Positions 14,613 to 23,300 of a stretch of 64,000 nt of DNA are shown piece by piece. The DNA is from a virus, in IMG/VR virus record IMGVR_UViG_3300042566_000180, positions 1 through 64,000 of that record, one strand, 5' to 3'. A program made the translations under genes and the position numbers. The notes beneath the pieces are model-generated. The model was given only the letters and a program-made list of their open reading frames with translations, searched no databases and was not told the DNA's origin. Numbering within the stretch: the stretch's first letter is position 1; every line of letters starts with the position of its first letter.

Positions 14613-15317
14613 ATGAACAACAATCTTTTACAAATTAAGATAAAACAAAGGCTAAATAAACTAGCTAGCTTTGATTATGACAACATTGAATGTTGGATGA
14701 TCCAAGAAGCATTTAATAAAGCTCAGTTGGAATGGGTACGTAGACGTCTCCATGGTCTTAATGCGTTAAGAGAGTCTTCTGAACAAAGTGTTACTGTTGT
14801 TGATGACCTGCAAATTCTTCTTAATGAAGTAGATTTAAAAGGTAATGAATTCAACTTATACTTTGAGACTAGTACAATACCAGCTAATTATTTACACTTT
14901 GTAAGAATTAGTGCTAAAGCTAAGACAGATTGTTGTCCAGCAAGAACCTTTTCAAGTATTTATCAAGCTGAAGAAGCAAACGTAGATATGTTGTTAGGTG
15001 ATAGTTTTAAGTCACCGTCTTTTGAATGGGCAGAAACTTTCTGTACTATTTTAGGAGACAAGGTGAGAATATACACAAATGGTAAGTTTAGTGTAGTGGA
15101 ACCAAGATTGGTTTATTACAGAAAACCAAAAGATATTCAGATTCAAGGTTGTATCAATATTACAACTGGACAGACATTTACTACAAATGTAGAATGTGAA
15201 TTGAAAGATGACATTTGTGAAATATTAGTAGACGAAGCTGCAGCTATTTTAGCAGGTGATATAGAAAGTTTAAATCAGTACCAGAGAGATCTACAGAACG
15301 CACAAAGAAATAGTTAA
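14613..15317 (+). CDS. ring/connector protein candidate (234 aa)
   Basis: The N-terminal helix pair (IKIKQRLNKLASFDYDNIEC, then MIQEAFNKAQLEWVRRRL) is typical of head-tail adaptor proteins in crAss-like and P22-like phages. A beta-rich middle and a C-terminal helix (ICEILVDEAAAILAGDIESL) complete the usual adaptor layout; the same C-terminal pattern is seen in many connector proteins. The two genes at 43699 and 44370 have comparable size and layout. The stop codon overlaps the next ATG. It is likely a ring under the portal. The exact ring number cannot be assigned from sequence. Confidence 0.65.
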   Translation: MNNNLLQIKIKQRLNKLASFDYDNIECWMIQEAFNKAQLEWVRRRLHGLNALRESSEQSVTVVDDLQILLNEVDLKGNEFNLYFETSTIPANYLHFVRISAKAKTDCCPARTFSSIYQAEEANVDMLLGDSFKSPSFEWAETFCTILGDKVRIYTNGKFSVVEPRLVYYRKPKDIQIQGCINITTGQTFTTNVECELKDDICEILVDEAAAILAGDIESLNQYQRDLQNAQRNS

Positions 15318-15730
15318 TGATGCAGAAGTTACAAAGACCCGGCCCAATGGGACCATGTATGGAAACAGCAGCTATGATTGCTCACGCACAAGCTCTCACT
15401 GTAAGTATGCATCAGTTACATCTGAAAATTACAGGACCTGGTTCTTTATCAGTACATAAAGCTCTTGGTGAGTTTTATGAAGGTCTACCAGGACTAATTG
15501 ACTCTGTAGCTGAACAGTATCAAGGTGCTCGTGAGAAGTTGTTAGAGTATCCTACAGTGACACCTTATAAGTGTGGATCTGTACAAGAAGCTCTTAGTCA
15601 TATGAAAGAATTATATACAGAAGTAAACGAGCTACAAAAGCTTATGCCTTTTTCAGAAGTTACAAACCAACTTGATGAGGTGAAGAGTTTGATAGCTTCA
15701 ACCAAGTATAAATTAATGTTTTTAAGTTAA
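15317..15730 (+). CDS. ferritin/Dps-like phage protein, DUF5856-type (137 aa)
   Basis: A four-helix, ferritin-like pattern: AHAQALTVSMHQLHLK, then SVHKALGEFYEGLPGLIDSV, then an EQYQGAREKL helix and a C-terminal helix. The His...His...HKALGEFY...LIDS(V)AEQYQG arrangement is the signature I know from the phage DUF5856 family, which has a Dps-like fold. His, Glu and Asp residues could bind metal. The gene overlaps its upstream neighbour by one base and sits within the head/connector block, suggesting a virion or DNA-protecting role. Whether it binds iron cannot be told here. Confidence 0.65.
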   Translation: MMQKLQRPGPMGPCMETAAMIAHAQALTVSMHQLHLKITGPGSLSVHKALGEFYEGLPGLIDSVAEQYQGAREKLLEYPTVTPYKCGSVQEALSHMKELYTEVNELQKLMPFSEVTNQLDEVKSLIASTKYKLMFLS

Positions 15731-15751
15731 AATTTTGTTTTTATTTATTTA

Positions 15752-15773
15752 TAACCCTTAAATTTAAAGCCCT
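15752..15773 (+). promoter_or_regulatory. leader shared with the capsid gene
   Basis: TAACCCTTAAAT (15752-15763) followed by TTAAAGCC matches the capsid leader at 11751-11772 almost base for base, at the same distance from the ATG. See the leader at 11731. Confidence 0.55.
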
Positions 15774-17120
15774 ATGTATTTTCCAAATGCATTCCGCAAG
15801 TCTTTCTTGCCTGCTAGCACTACACTTGCTAGCTCTGGATCAACTGCTGCTTTAACTGCTGGACAGATTGGTTTCTTTGATGCCAAGACGTATGCTGCAG
15901 TTACTGCTCAAGCTGCTCCTTTTATTTTAGCTCAAGGTAGTTACTTTGCTGCTGACAAAATTGGTCCCGTTCACGGTGGCTACAAAGAGTCAGTTAAGTC
16001 TAAAGTAATTAACCCTAAGTACATCAGCCGTTTGATCAAAGTTTCTGCTAAGGCTGCTGTAAACCAAATCATCAAAGTAGAAGCTAATGCTTGTGCAGGT
16101 CTTGCTTGTGATAGCACTATCCGTCTACGTCTTGACGTTAAAGGTTCTCCTGCTCTCCGTTTCTTAAACCACCAGTTGTATCAAACATTGGATGCATACA
16201 CAGGATGTTGTGATGCAAACAATGCTGCTATTGATCACACTGTAGCGTTGTTGAAATGGGCAGATCAGATTAACGAAGAGCCTTTAGTAAAAGAGTTTGT
16301 ACAAGCTAAAGTATGGGTTGAAGCTCACGCTAGCGTAGCTATTGATCCAACTGCTGCTTCTGCAACAATTGTTGTAGCTAATGCTGACCGTACTAAGTTT
16401 ACAGTTGGTGACAAGGTGGTAGCTGCTGGTATTCCTGCTAATACAGTTATTGTATCTGTAGGTGCTGCTGATTCAGCTTCTTCTGGTAACGCTAACGTAG
16501 TTCTTAGCAAAGCTGCTACTTCTTCTACAAACGTTAACGCAGCTATCTTTGATCCTGCTGTATCTGCAACTTATGTTCCTGCTACTTCTAGCTTAGCTGC
16601 TGTAAATAGCCACATGGACATTATTGCTGCTTATGTAGACACAACTTTTGGTAACTGTACTTTCACTCCTACTGATTTTTATGGTCTTGAACCATTGTTC
16701 ATCTACGCTTCTGTAGTTGACGAGTCTGGTGAGCCATGTAAAGTAGAGTGTCTTACTGTATCTGAGTCTCAGACTCCTGTACAAGTATCTGGTCTTGGTG
16801 AGACTGTACTTCGTGAGTTGATCTTAGATGGTCGTTACTTACAAAATGCATATCCTGATAGCTCTCGTGTAGATAGCTTACGTATGCGTGAGATTGAAGC
16901 TGACCCAGCTTTGGCAACTGTTAACCGTGCTGCTTTGTACGATCAAGTATTGATCTTACACAACGTACCACGTTTTAACAACCCAACTAGTACATTTGAC
17001 AATGATCAGTATTTGATCGTAGTTCACGTACCAACTGGTACTGCAACCACTTCAATTACTAACTTCATTGTATCTAGTGCAAGTGCGGCTGGTAATGCAG
17101 TTTCTCTTGAGACTGTATAA
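15774..17120 (+). CDS. abundant virion protein candidate with Ig-like insert (448 aa)
   Basis: The capsid-type leader and a good terminator after it suggest high expression as its own unit. The protein is Ala-rich and beta-prone. Residues ~196-260 form an inserted beta-sandwich module (ATIVVANADRTKF...GIPANTVIVSV) that also appears in the tail protein at 38907. The flanking parts, with CDSTIRLRLDVKGSP, are not recognised. Position three genes after MCP would suit an auxiliary capsid or major tail/adaptor protein. An alternative is a sheath- or tube-like protein, less likely in a crAss-like podovirus. Confidence 0.65.
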   Translation: MYFPNAFRKSFLPASTTLASSGSTAALTAGQIGFFDAKTYAAVTAQAAPFILAQGSYFAADKIGPVHGGYKESVKSKVINPKYISRLIKVSAKAAVNQIIKVEANACAGLACDSTIRLRLDVKGSPALRFLNHQLYQTLDAYTGCCDANNAAIDHTVALLKWADQINEEPLVKEFVQAKVWVEAHASVAIDPTAASATIVVANADRTKFTVGDKVVAAGIPANTVIVSVGAADSASSGNANVVLSKAATSSTNVNAAIFDPAVSATYVPATSSLAAVNSHMDIIAAYVDTTFGNCTFTPTDFYGLEPLFIYASVVDESGEPCKVECLTVSESQTPVQVSGLGETVLRELILDGRYLQNAYPDSSRVDSLRMREIEADPALATVNRAALYDQVLILHNVPRFNNPTSTFDNDQYLIVVHVPTGTATTSITNFIVSSASAAGNAVSLETV

Positions 17121-17142
17121 GGATATCTGAATATCTAAACAT

Positions 17143-17175
17143 AAAGGGAGCGGACTTAGGTCCCTCCCTTTTTTG
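17143..17175 (+). terminator. intrinsic terminator
   Basis: AAAGGGAG (17143-17150) pairs with CTCCCTTT (17164-17171), with an inner GGAC/GTCC extension, and the T-run continues to 17175. It lies 23 bases after the stop of the 448-aa virion gene and is a textbook rho-independent terminator. Confidence 0.8.
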
Positions 17176-17199
17176 TTTTGGAGAAGTCAGAAAAAATGG

Positions 17200-17218
17200 G
17201 TATATTATTATTGAGAAC
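17200..17218 (+). promoter_or_regulatory. candidate promoter after terminator
   Basis: GTATATTATTATTGAGAAC starts 25 bases after the T-run of the terminator and 59 bases before the ATG at 17259. It belongs to the GTATATTATA class seen at 776, 36516 and 62273. Confidence 0.45.
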
Positions 17219-17258
17219 TTGTACTCTCAAGTTTATTAAATATTTAAAGTTTATAACA

Positions 17259-17807
17259 ATGGCAAGCAAACATCAGCTAAGTTTAGAGCTTCCTGATACC
17301 AATAATATCAAGGTTTTACGTCTATTTGATACTAGTTTATACGCACCAGATCTTGCTGTAGACTGTGGTACTCTTAGGATTACATCTCCAGGTTTTAATC
17401 TACCTGTAGCTATAGAAATTCTGAAAGGTTTTAACATTGTATTAAATGCCTGCAGTTTAGGTTTACAACGTACAAGTTGTCAAGATGCTTCTCAACCTCT
17501 TCCTGATGGTATTTATGTTATTAACTATTCTGTTAGTCCTAATACAAATGTTTTTGTAGAATATAATCATTTACGCACAACACAAACAACTAATAAATAT
17601 TTTAACTTACTTTGTGATCTAGAAATGTCTGGTTGTGAACCAGGTGCTGATATAAAAGAAAAACTAGAAGAGCTTAGATTAATTAAAAGTTTTATTGATG
17701 CAGCTAAAGCAAAAGTGGAATATGGACATGAACCTCAAGCTGGAATGGAACTTTTAATCTATGCACAAAAAAGATTAAATAGGTACGCTACAGAGTGTGC
17801 GTGCTAG
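17259..17807 (+). CDS. adaptor-like virion protein, unknown (182 aa)
   Basis: The first half is beta-rich (HQLSLELPDTNNIKVLRLFD) with a few Cys. The second half is helical (ADIKEKLEELRLIKSFIDAA) and ends in a Cys-containing tail. The frame opens at 17178, but a promoter-like motif at 17200 and an ACAATGG start at 17259 make the shorter form (MASKHQLSLELPD) more likely. It is the first gene of the block leading into the fibre region, followed by a small Zn ribbon protein. The look is of a tail or head-tail adaptor. The family is not named. Confidence 0.7.
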   Translation: MASKHQLSLELPDTNNIKVLRLFDTSLYAPDLAVDCGTLRITSPGFNLPVAIEILKGFNIVLNACSLGLQRTSCQDASQPLPDGIYVINYSVSPNTNVFVEYNHLRTTQTTNKYFNLLCDLEMSGCEPGADIKEKLEELRLIKSFIDAAKAKVEYGHEPQAGMELLIYAQKRLNRYATECAC

Positions 17808-17831
17808 TATTATAACAAAAACCAAACAAAT

Positions 17832-18014
17832 ATGAGAATATGTAACAATTGTGGAGCTGCAATTACATGTAGCTGTCAAGACAGAATAGCATCAGACGGT
17901 AAACGAGTTTGCACTAGTTGTTCTGTAAAGTATGAACAAGAGCTTTTACTTATTAAAGCTCAAAACATTATTAATCAAAATAGTCTAGGACAAAATGAGA
18001 ACGCTACTTCCTAA
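17832..18014 (+). CDS. small zinc-ribbon protein (60 aa)
   Basis: MRICNNCGAAITCSCQDR is followed by VCTSCSVKYEQ. The CxxC...CxC...CxxC arrangement is a small zinc-ribbon of a kind common in Bacteroidota phages, with the residue order CNNCG/ASDGKRVCTSC. The rest is a short helical tail. The start is fixed by the ACCAAACAAA leader at 17817-17831. It overlaps the next gene by 20 bases. It may be a zinc-stabilised clamp or an RNA/DNA-binding peptide; the function is unknown. Confidence 0.75.
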   Translation: MRICNNCGAAITCSCQDRIASDGKRVCTSCSVKYEQELLLIKAQNIINQNSLGQNENATS

Positions 18015-18612
18015 AAAAGAAAAATACTATAAAGAGTTTGCTGATGTAGTTAATAAAACTTATCGTAAGCTTCGTTATGGTATTACTGCTTGTAAACCAA
18101 GTGTTAGTGAAGATTTAGCTTTTATGAGAAAGCATATTGTTGATTGGCAAGATTTGGAAGATGAAGATGCATTATGCAAATCTAACATTAACTATACTAC
18201 ATGGTTACCCATTAGTTATAGAAATGATACTTCTGTACAATTTGACCAAAGCTTAGATTTATGGGGTGCTGGTTATTTAAGAGGTGGTACACCAAATTCA
18301 CCTAACCAAGTAGGAGTAGGTTTTGCTTATGGTCAAAATAATCAAAACATTATTGAAGTAAATACAGGTGGATGTATTACAAGAATTAATCTTAATCCGG
18401 CTATTAACATCAATAATAATAGTTCATTTGAGTTTACTCAACAAACTCCTGCAACAGTGTGGAATATTGTTCACGGTATGGGTTTAAAACCTAATGTTAA
18501 ATTAGAAGACTTATTGGGTAATGATATAGTTGGTGCTGTGGATTATTTAGATAACAATACAGTTAGAGTAACTTTTAATCAGGCAGTAGCCGGTAAAGCA
18601 TACTTATCATAA
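17995..18612 (+). CDS. fibre-adaptor protein with shared C-terminal beta domain (205 aa)
   Basis: The N-terminal ~60 residues are charged and helical (KKEKYYKEFADVVNKTYRKL), possibly a docking region. The middle is Gly/Asn-rich (GGTPNSPNQVGVGFAYGQNN). The last ~55 residues (TVWNIVHGMGLKP...VRVTFNQAVAGKAYLS) form a compact beta domain. The same W-x-I-x-H...V-x-F...GKA-(Y/F)L pattern ends the next gene (18612-19139), and a weaker version ends the one after (19156-20367). Overlaps its neighbours at both ends. Probably anchors or caps fibres. Confidence 0.7.
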   Translation: MRTLLPKKEKYYKEFADVVNKTYRKLRYGITACKPSVSEDLAFMRKHIVDWQDLEDEDALCKSNINYTTWLPISYRNDTSVQFDQSLDLWGAGYLRGGTPNSPNQVGVGFAYGQNNQNIIEVNTGGCITRINLNPAININNNSSFEFTQQTPATVWNIVHGMGLKPNVKLEDLLGNDIVGAVDYLDNNTVRVTFNQAVAGKAYLS

Positions 18613-19139
18613 TGGCAGTACAGAAGATATATGTAGACTATGATTTTAACAAGAATAGTATTCTTAATGCTAAGTTACAACCTGTAACAACTGCAGAAAG
18701 AAATGCATTAGCTTCTGGTTATAATTCATCTGATGCAGGTCTTGTTGTATATGACACAACGTTGCATCTACTATATGCTTGGGATGGTAATCAATGGGAC
18801 CAAATGAGTGTGTCTCAAGATCAAATATCTCAAATAGCTGATGCTTTTAATAAAACAGTAGTAGCTATTGATATTACTGCTGATAATCAAAACAGAACTA
18901 TAACACTGACATATAGAGATAACCTTTCTATACAAGACACTTATAAGTTCTCACATATTCATAATCAAACTGTATCATCTTCCACGTGGAACATTACACA
19001 TAATTTAAATAAATACCCATCTGTTTCTATTGTGGATTCTAGTAATGAAGAAGTAATTGGAGAAGTAGAGCATATTAATTCTAATTCATTAACAGTAAAG
19101 TTTTCTGCACCATTCAGTGGGAAAGCATTTTTGAACTAA
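18612..19139 (+). CDS. short fibre protein with shared C-terminal beta domain (175 aa)
   Basis: The N-terminal region (YVDYDFNKNSILNAKLQPV; SDAGLVVYDTTLHLLYAWDG) is the repeat-prone trimer type of phage fibre heads, in which Asp/Asn-rich turns precede a short W-D-G strand. The C-terminal domain (STWNITHNLNKYPSVSIVDS...GKAFLN) is homologous to that of the upstream gene. Stop and start codons overlap the upstream gene by one base. It probably forms a small spike or fibre attached to head or tail. Confidence 0.7.
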   Translation: MAVQKIYVDYDFNKNSILNAKLQPVTTAERNALASGYNSSDAGLVVYDTTLHLLYAWDGNQWDQMSVSQDQISQIADAFNKTVVAIDITADNQNRTITLTYRDNLSIQDTYKFSHIHNQTVSSSTWNITHNLNKYPSVSIVDSSNEEVIGEVEHINSNSLTVKFSAPFSGKAFLN

Positions 19140-19155
19140 TTATAATATAAATACT

Positions 19156-20367
19156 ATGTCTAAAAAGTTTTTAACCAATCTGGACCTCACACAAAACCAG
19201 ATTTTAAACGTAGCGGTTCACAATAAAGTTGGCCCTCCCGCTAGCCCAGTAGTTGGTCAAATCTATTTTGACACTACTCCTTCAGTTTTAAGAATGTTCT
19301 TCTGGGATGGTACCCAATGGGTAGACATGTCAGGAGATATCCAAGACGTTCTTGGTGGTGCTGGTCTTACAGCATCTACATCTGCTAATGGAGATGTAAT
19401 TACATTGGATGTAAACGTAGATAACGCTACTATTGAGATTAACTCTGATAGTTTAAGAGTTAAAGATCTTGGTATTGTTACTGGTAAGTTAGCTAACTCT
19501 GCAGTTACCACTGTAAAGATTAACGCTAATGCTGTAACTTTTGATAAGTTACAACAAGTTGCTAATCTAACAGTAATTGGTAACGTATCAGGAGCTACTG
19601 CTAATCCAGCTGAGGTTACCATTATCACAGATATGGCTAACTCTAGCTCTACTACACTTGCTACATCTACAGCAATCAAAACTTATATTGATGCTAACGT
19701 AGGTAGTTTAGGTAATTTAGAAGGAGCGTGGGACGCATCTAGTGGTTTATTTCCTGTAGGATCAAGCCCAGTTGCCGGTACAAAAGCTGGTGATTACTGG
19801 TATGTATCTGTAGCAGGAACTACAGGTGGTGTAGCATTTAATATTGGTGACGTAGTTGTTGCTAAAGTTAATAATGCTTCTACATCTTCTGCTGCTGACT
19901 GGATTCAGTTAGAAGTTAATAGAGATCAAGCTACTACAACTGTATTAGGTCTTGTATATCTTGCTACAAATGCAGAGACACAAACTGGTACAGATTCTAA
20001 TAAAGCAGTAACTCCTGCAAGTCTATCTTCTCGTACAGCTACAGAAACTCGTACAGGTATTGCAGAAATTGCAACTGACGCTGAGTTAACAGCTGGTACA
20101 GATGATTCTAGAATCGTTACTCCTTTAAAATTAAAGACTTATTTAGATAACAGAACTGGTGGTTACGCTGTAAACATTGGTGGAGCTGGCACATCTTATG
20201 CTATTTCCCACGGCTTGAACACTATTGATGTAATCGTGATGATTAAAGACAACGCTACATTAGAAGAGGTTATTACTGACGTAGTAATCACAGATGCTTC
20301 TACTGTAACTGTAAGTTTTGCAGTGGCTCCTTCAGCTAACGCATACCGTGTAATCATCAAGAAATAA
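19156..20367 (+). CDS. tail or head fibre protein (403 aa)
   Basis: The start region (KKFLTNLDLTQNQILNVAVH) and the VVGQIYFDTTPSVLRMFFWD segment match the common phage fibre N-terminal module. The middle has the collar-like repeat TRTGIAEIATDAELTAGTDD, with SRIVTPLKLKTYLD after it. The C-terminal beta domain (AGTSYAISHGLNTIDVIVMI) is a diverged relative of those in the two upstream genes. Codons resemble those of the capsid gene more than those of the next fibres, hinting at higher copy number. The minus-strand frame inside it is a shadow. Confidence 0.75.
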   Translation: MSKKFLTNLDLTQNQILNVAVHNKVGPPASPVVGQIYFDTTPSVLRMFFWDGTQWVDMSGDIQDVLGGAGLTASTSANGDVITLDVNVDNATIEINSDSLRVKDLGIVTGKLANSAVTTVKINANAVTFDKLQQVANLTVIGNVSGATANPAEVTIITDMANSSSTTLATSTAIKTYIDANVGSLGNLEGAWDASSGLFPVGSSPVAGTKAGDYWYVSVAGTTGGVAFNIGDVVVAKVNNASTSSAADWIQLEVNRDQATTTVLGLVYLATNAETQTGTDSNKAVTPASLSSRTATETRTGIAEIATDAELTAGTDDSRIVTPLKLKTYLDNRTGGYAVNIGGAGTSYAISHGLNTIDVIVMIKDNATLEEVITDVVITDASTVTVSFAVAPSANAYRVIIKK

Positions 20368-20377
20368 TAAACTCTGA

Positions 20378-23300
20378 ATGAAATTTCTATCTGACATACT
20401 AGCTAAAGCTGGTCTGACAGTAGATGGTGTAGTTACACTTAACAATACTGCTACTGGTCAGACCCCTGCTGCTAATGATAATTCTACTAAGTTAGCAACC
20501 ACTGCATGGGTTAGAACTTTTGTTCAACCCTACAGCTTACCTATTGCCTCTGCAAGTATACTTGGAGGTATTAAAGTTGGTACTGGTCTGTCAATAGATT
20601 CAGGCACAGGAATACTATCAGTAACTGGTGCTAGTGCTAGTTCTATTAAGTCTACACAAACATTTGTTGTTACAGAAGGACAAACTGTATTCACTGTAAC
20701 AAATGGTTATGCACCAGGACTTATTGATATATTCTTAAATGGTGTATACTTATCTCCTAATCAAAGTACAGCAACTAACGGTAGTACATTTACATTAAAC
20801 GAAGCTGCAGCAACTGGGGATATTATAGATGTAATTGTAGTTAGTCCTGTTTATCAAGGAACATCTACTACTACTGATCAACTTCCTGAAGGAGTTGTAA
20901 ACTTATATTATACAAATGCTCGTGCAAGAGCAGCTATTACACTAACCGTTAATGGATCATCTGGAGCTTCTTCATATAGTTCTAGTACAGGTGTATTAAA
21001 TGTACCTACATATACTTTAGCCGGCTTAGGTGGTATTGGTGGAAGTGGTACAACAGGATATGTTTCTAAGTTTACAAATAGTACAACTATTGCTAATAGT
21101 TTAATCTATGACAATGGTTTTGGAATAGGAATTAATACCTCATCACCTTATAATAGTTCTTTTTATAGTTTAGATGTTAACGGAGCTTTACTTGTTAAAA
21201 ACGTAGGTAAAACTGCAAACATTACATTAATTAACTCTGATCCTGCAGGTGGTGGTAACAATGCATTTGTTATTCATACTGTAGGTGGTACATTTGGTGA
21301 CTCTTATGTAGATATACAAGGTTACTATGGTGCTTCTATAACTGGCAGCACTACAATTAGATTAAACGCAGCAGGGGGTAATCTTCTTGTTGGTAGTTTA
21401 ATTGGTACAGGAACTAGAATGGTTGTAGCCAGTTCTACTGGTGTACTAAGCACTCAAGATATTGTTACTTATGTAAGCCAAGTAAAGCATCAAGTAAAAT
21501 CTGCTCAAGTAATTACTAAAGGTCAAGCTGTATATGTATCATCTGCTGATGGTACAAATATGATTGTTTCTAAAGCATCTAATGCTGCAGAAATGACATC
21601 TAGTAAGACAATGGGTCTTTTAGATGCTAGTGTTTCTATAAATGGTTTTGCAAATGTAGTTACTGAAGGTTTACTAGCTGGATTAAATACAGCTTCAGCA
21701 AATGCAGGAGATCCTGTATGGTTAGGAACAGATGGCAATCTTATTTATGGATTACTTAATAAACCTTCTGCACCTGCTCATTTAGTATTTATTGGTATAG
21801 TAACTAGAGCAAATTCTAATAACGGTGAGATTTTTGTAAAAGTACAGAATGGTTTTGAGTTAGATGAACTTCACGATCTTTCTGTAAAGAATCCATCAGA
21901 TGGAGATATGATTAAATATGTAGCATCTACAGGTCTATGGACTAAGGTTGCTGCATCAACTACAAACATTGTAGAAGGTACTAACTTATATTACACGGAT
22001 GCACGTGTAGGAACTTATCTTACAAACAATTCTTACGCTACTCAATCTTATGTAAACACAGCTGTTTCTAATTTAGTAGATGCTGCTCCTGGTACATTAG
22101 ATACATTGAATGAGTTAGCAGCTGCCCTTGGAGACGATCCTAACTTTGCTACTACAGTAGCCGCAAGTATAGGTACAAAAGAACCTATTATTACTGCTGG
22201 TACGACTAGTCAGTACTGGAGAGGAGACAAGACATGGCAAACACTTCCTGTATACACTTTATCAGGATTGGGGGGACAACCACAACTTAATGGTACAGGC
22301 TTTGTAAAAGTAAGTGGTACTACAGTGAGTTATGATAACTCAACTTATTACTTAGCTTCAAACCCTAATGGTTATATAACAGGTATTTCTTTTGCAAACG
22401 TATCTGCAAAACCTACTACTATTGCTGGATACGGTATTACAGATAGTTTAGTATATACTACTAGTACATACTCAAACCCTTCTTGGATTACAGCTTTAGC
22501 ATGGTCAAAAATTACAGGAGCTCCTGCATTTATTACTGGTTATACTGAGACTGACACTCTTGCTACAGTTACTGCACGTGGTGCTAGTACATCTACTAAC
22601 TCAATTTTTACTGGTGGATTACAAGCTAGAAAAAATCAAACTGATAATGATTATACTACAGCTGCACTTTGGACTGAATCTTATGGAAACACTACAACAG
22701 GTATAGCATTTCACATTAGTGGTGTAGTAGGTAAGTTCTTAGAAATGAGAACTAATGGTATTCTTTACTGGGAAAATGGTCAAGTTTGGACATCTAGTAC
22801 ATTAACTAATCTAAACCAACTTAGTAACGGACCTGGATATATTACTCAAACTAATGCTCTTAGACCAGTTTATGGTGATTCTGGTGCTCATGACTTAAAC
22901 ATAAGTGGTCAGCATGCAACTATTCGTTTTAGCACAGGTGTTTGGGTTAATGCTCCAGTTTCTGGAAACTATTCACACGTGCTTAGTTTTAACATGGCAT
23001 CTGATAACAGAACAGTCCAGATGTATTTGGGAGATGTACCAGGTTATTTATGGTGGAGACCAAACCAGGGCGGTACATGGCATCCTTGGGAAAGAATTTG
23101 GACAAGTAATAATCTTACTAACTTAAATCAACTTTCTAATGGACCTGGTTACATAACAGGATACACTGAAACAGACACGCTTGCTAGTGTCACAGGTCGT
23201 GGAGCTAGTACTTCTACTGCAATTTCATTGAGTGGTAACCTGACAATGACTGGAGCTGGTAACTCAACTTCTGTTATTTTTGGAGATACCTCAAAACGAA

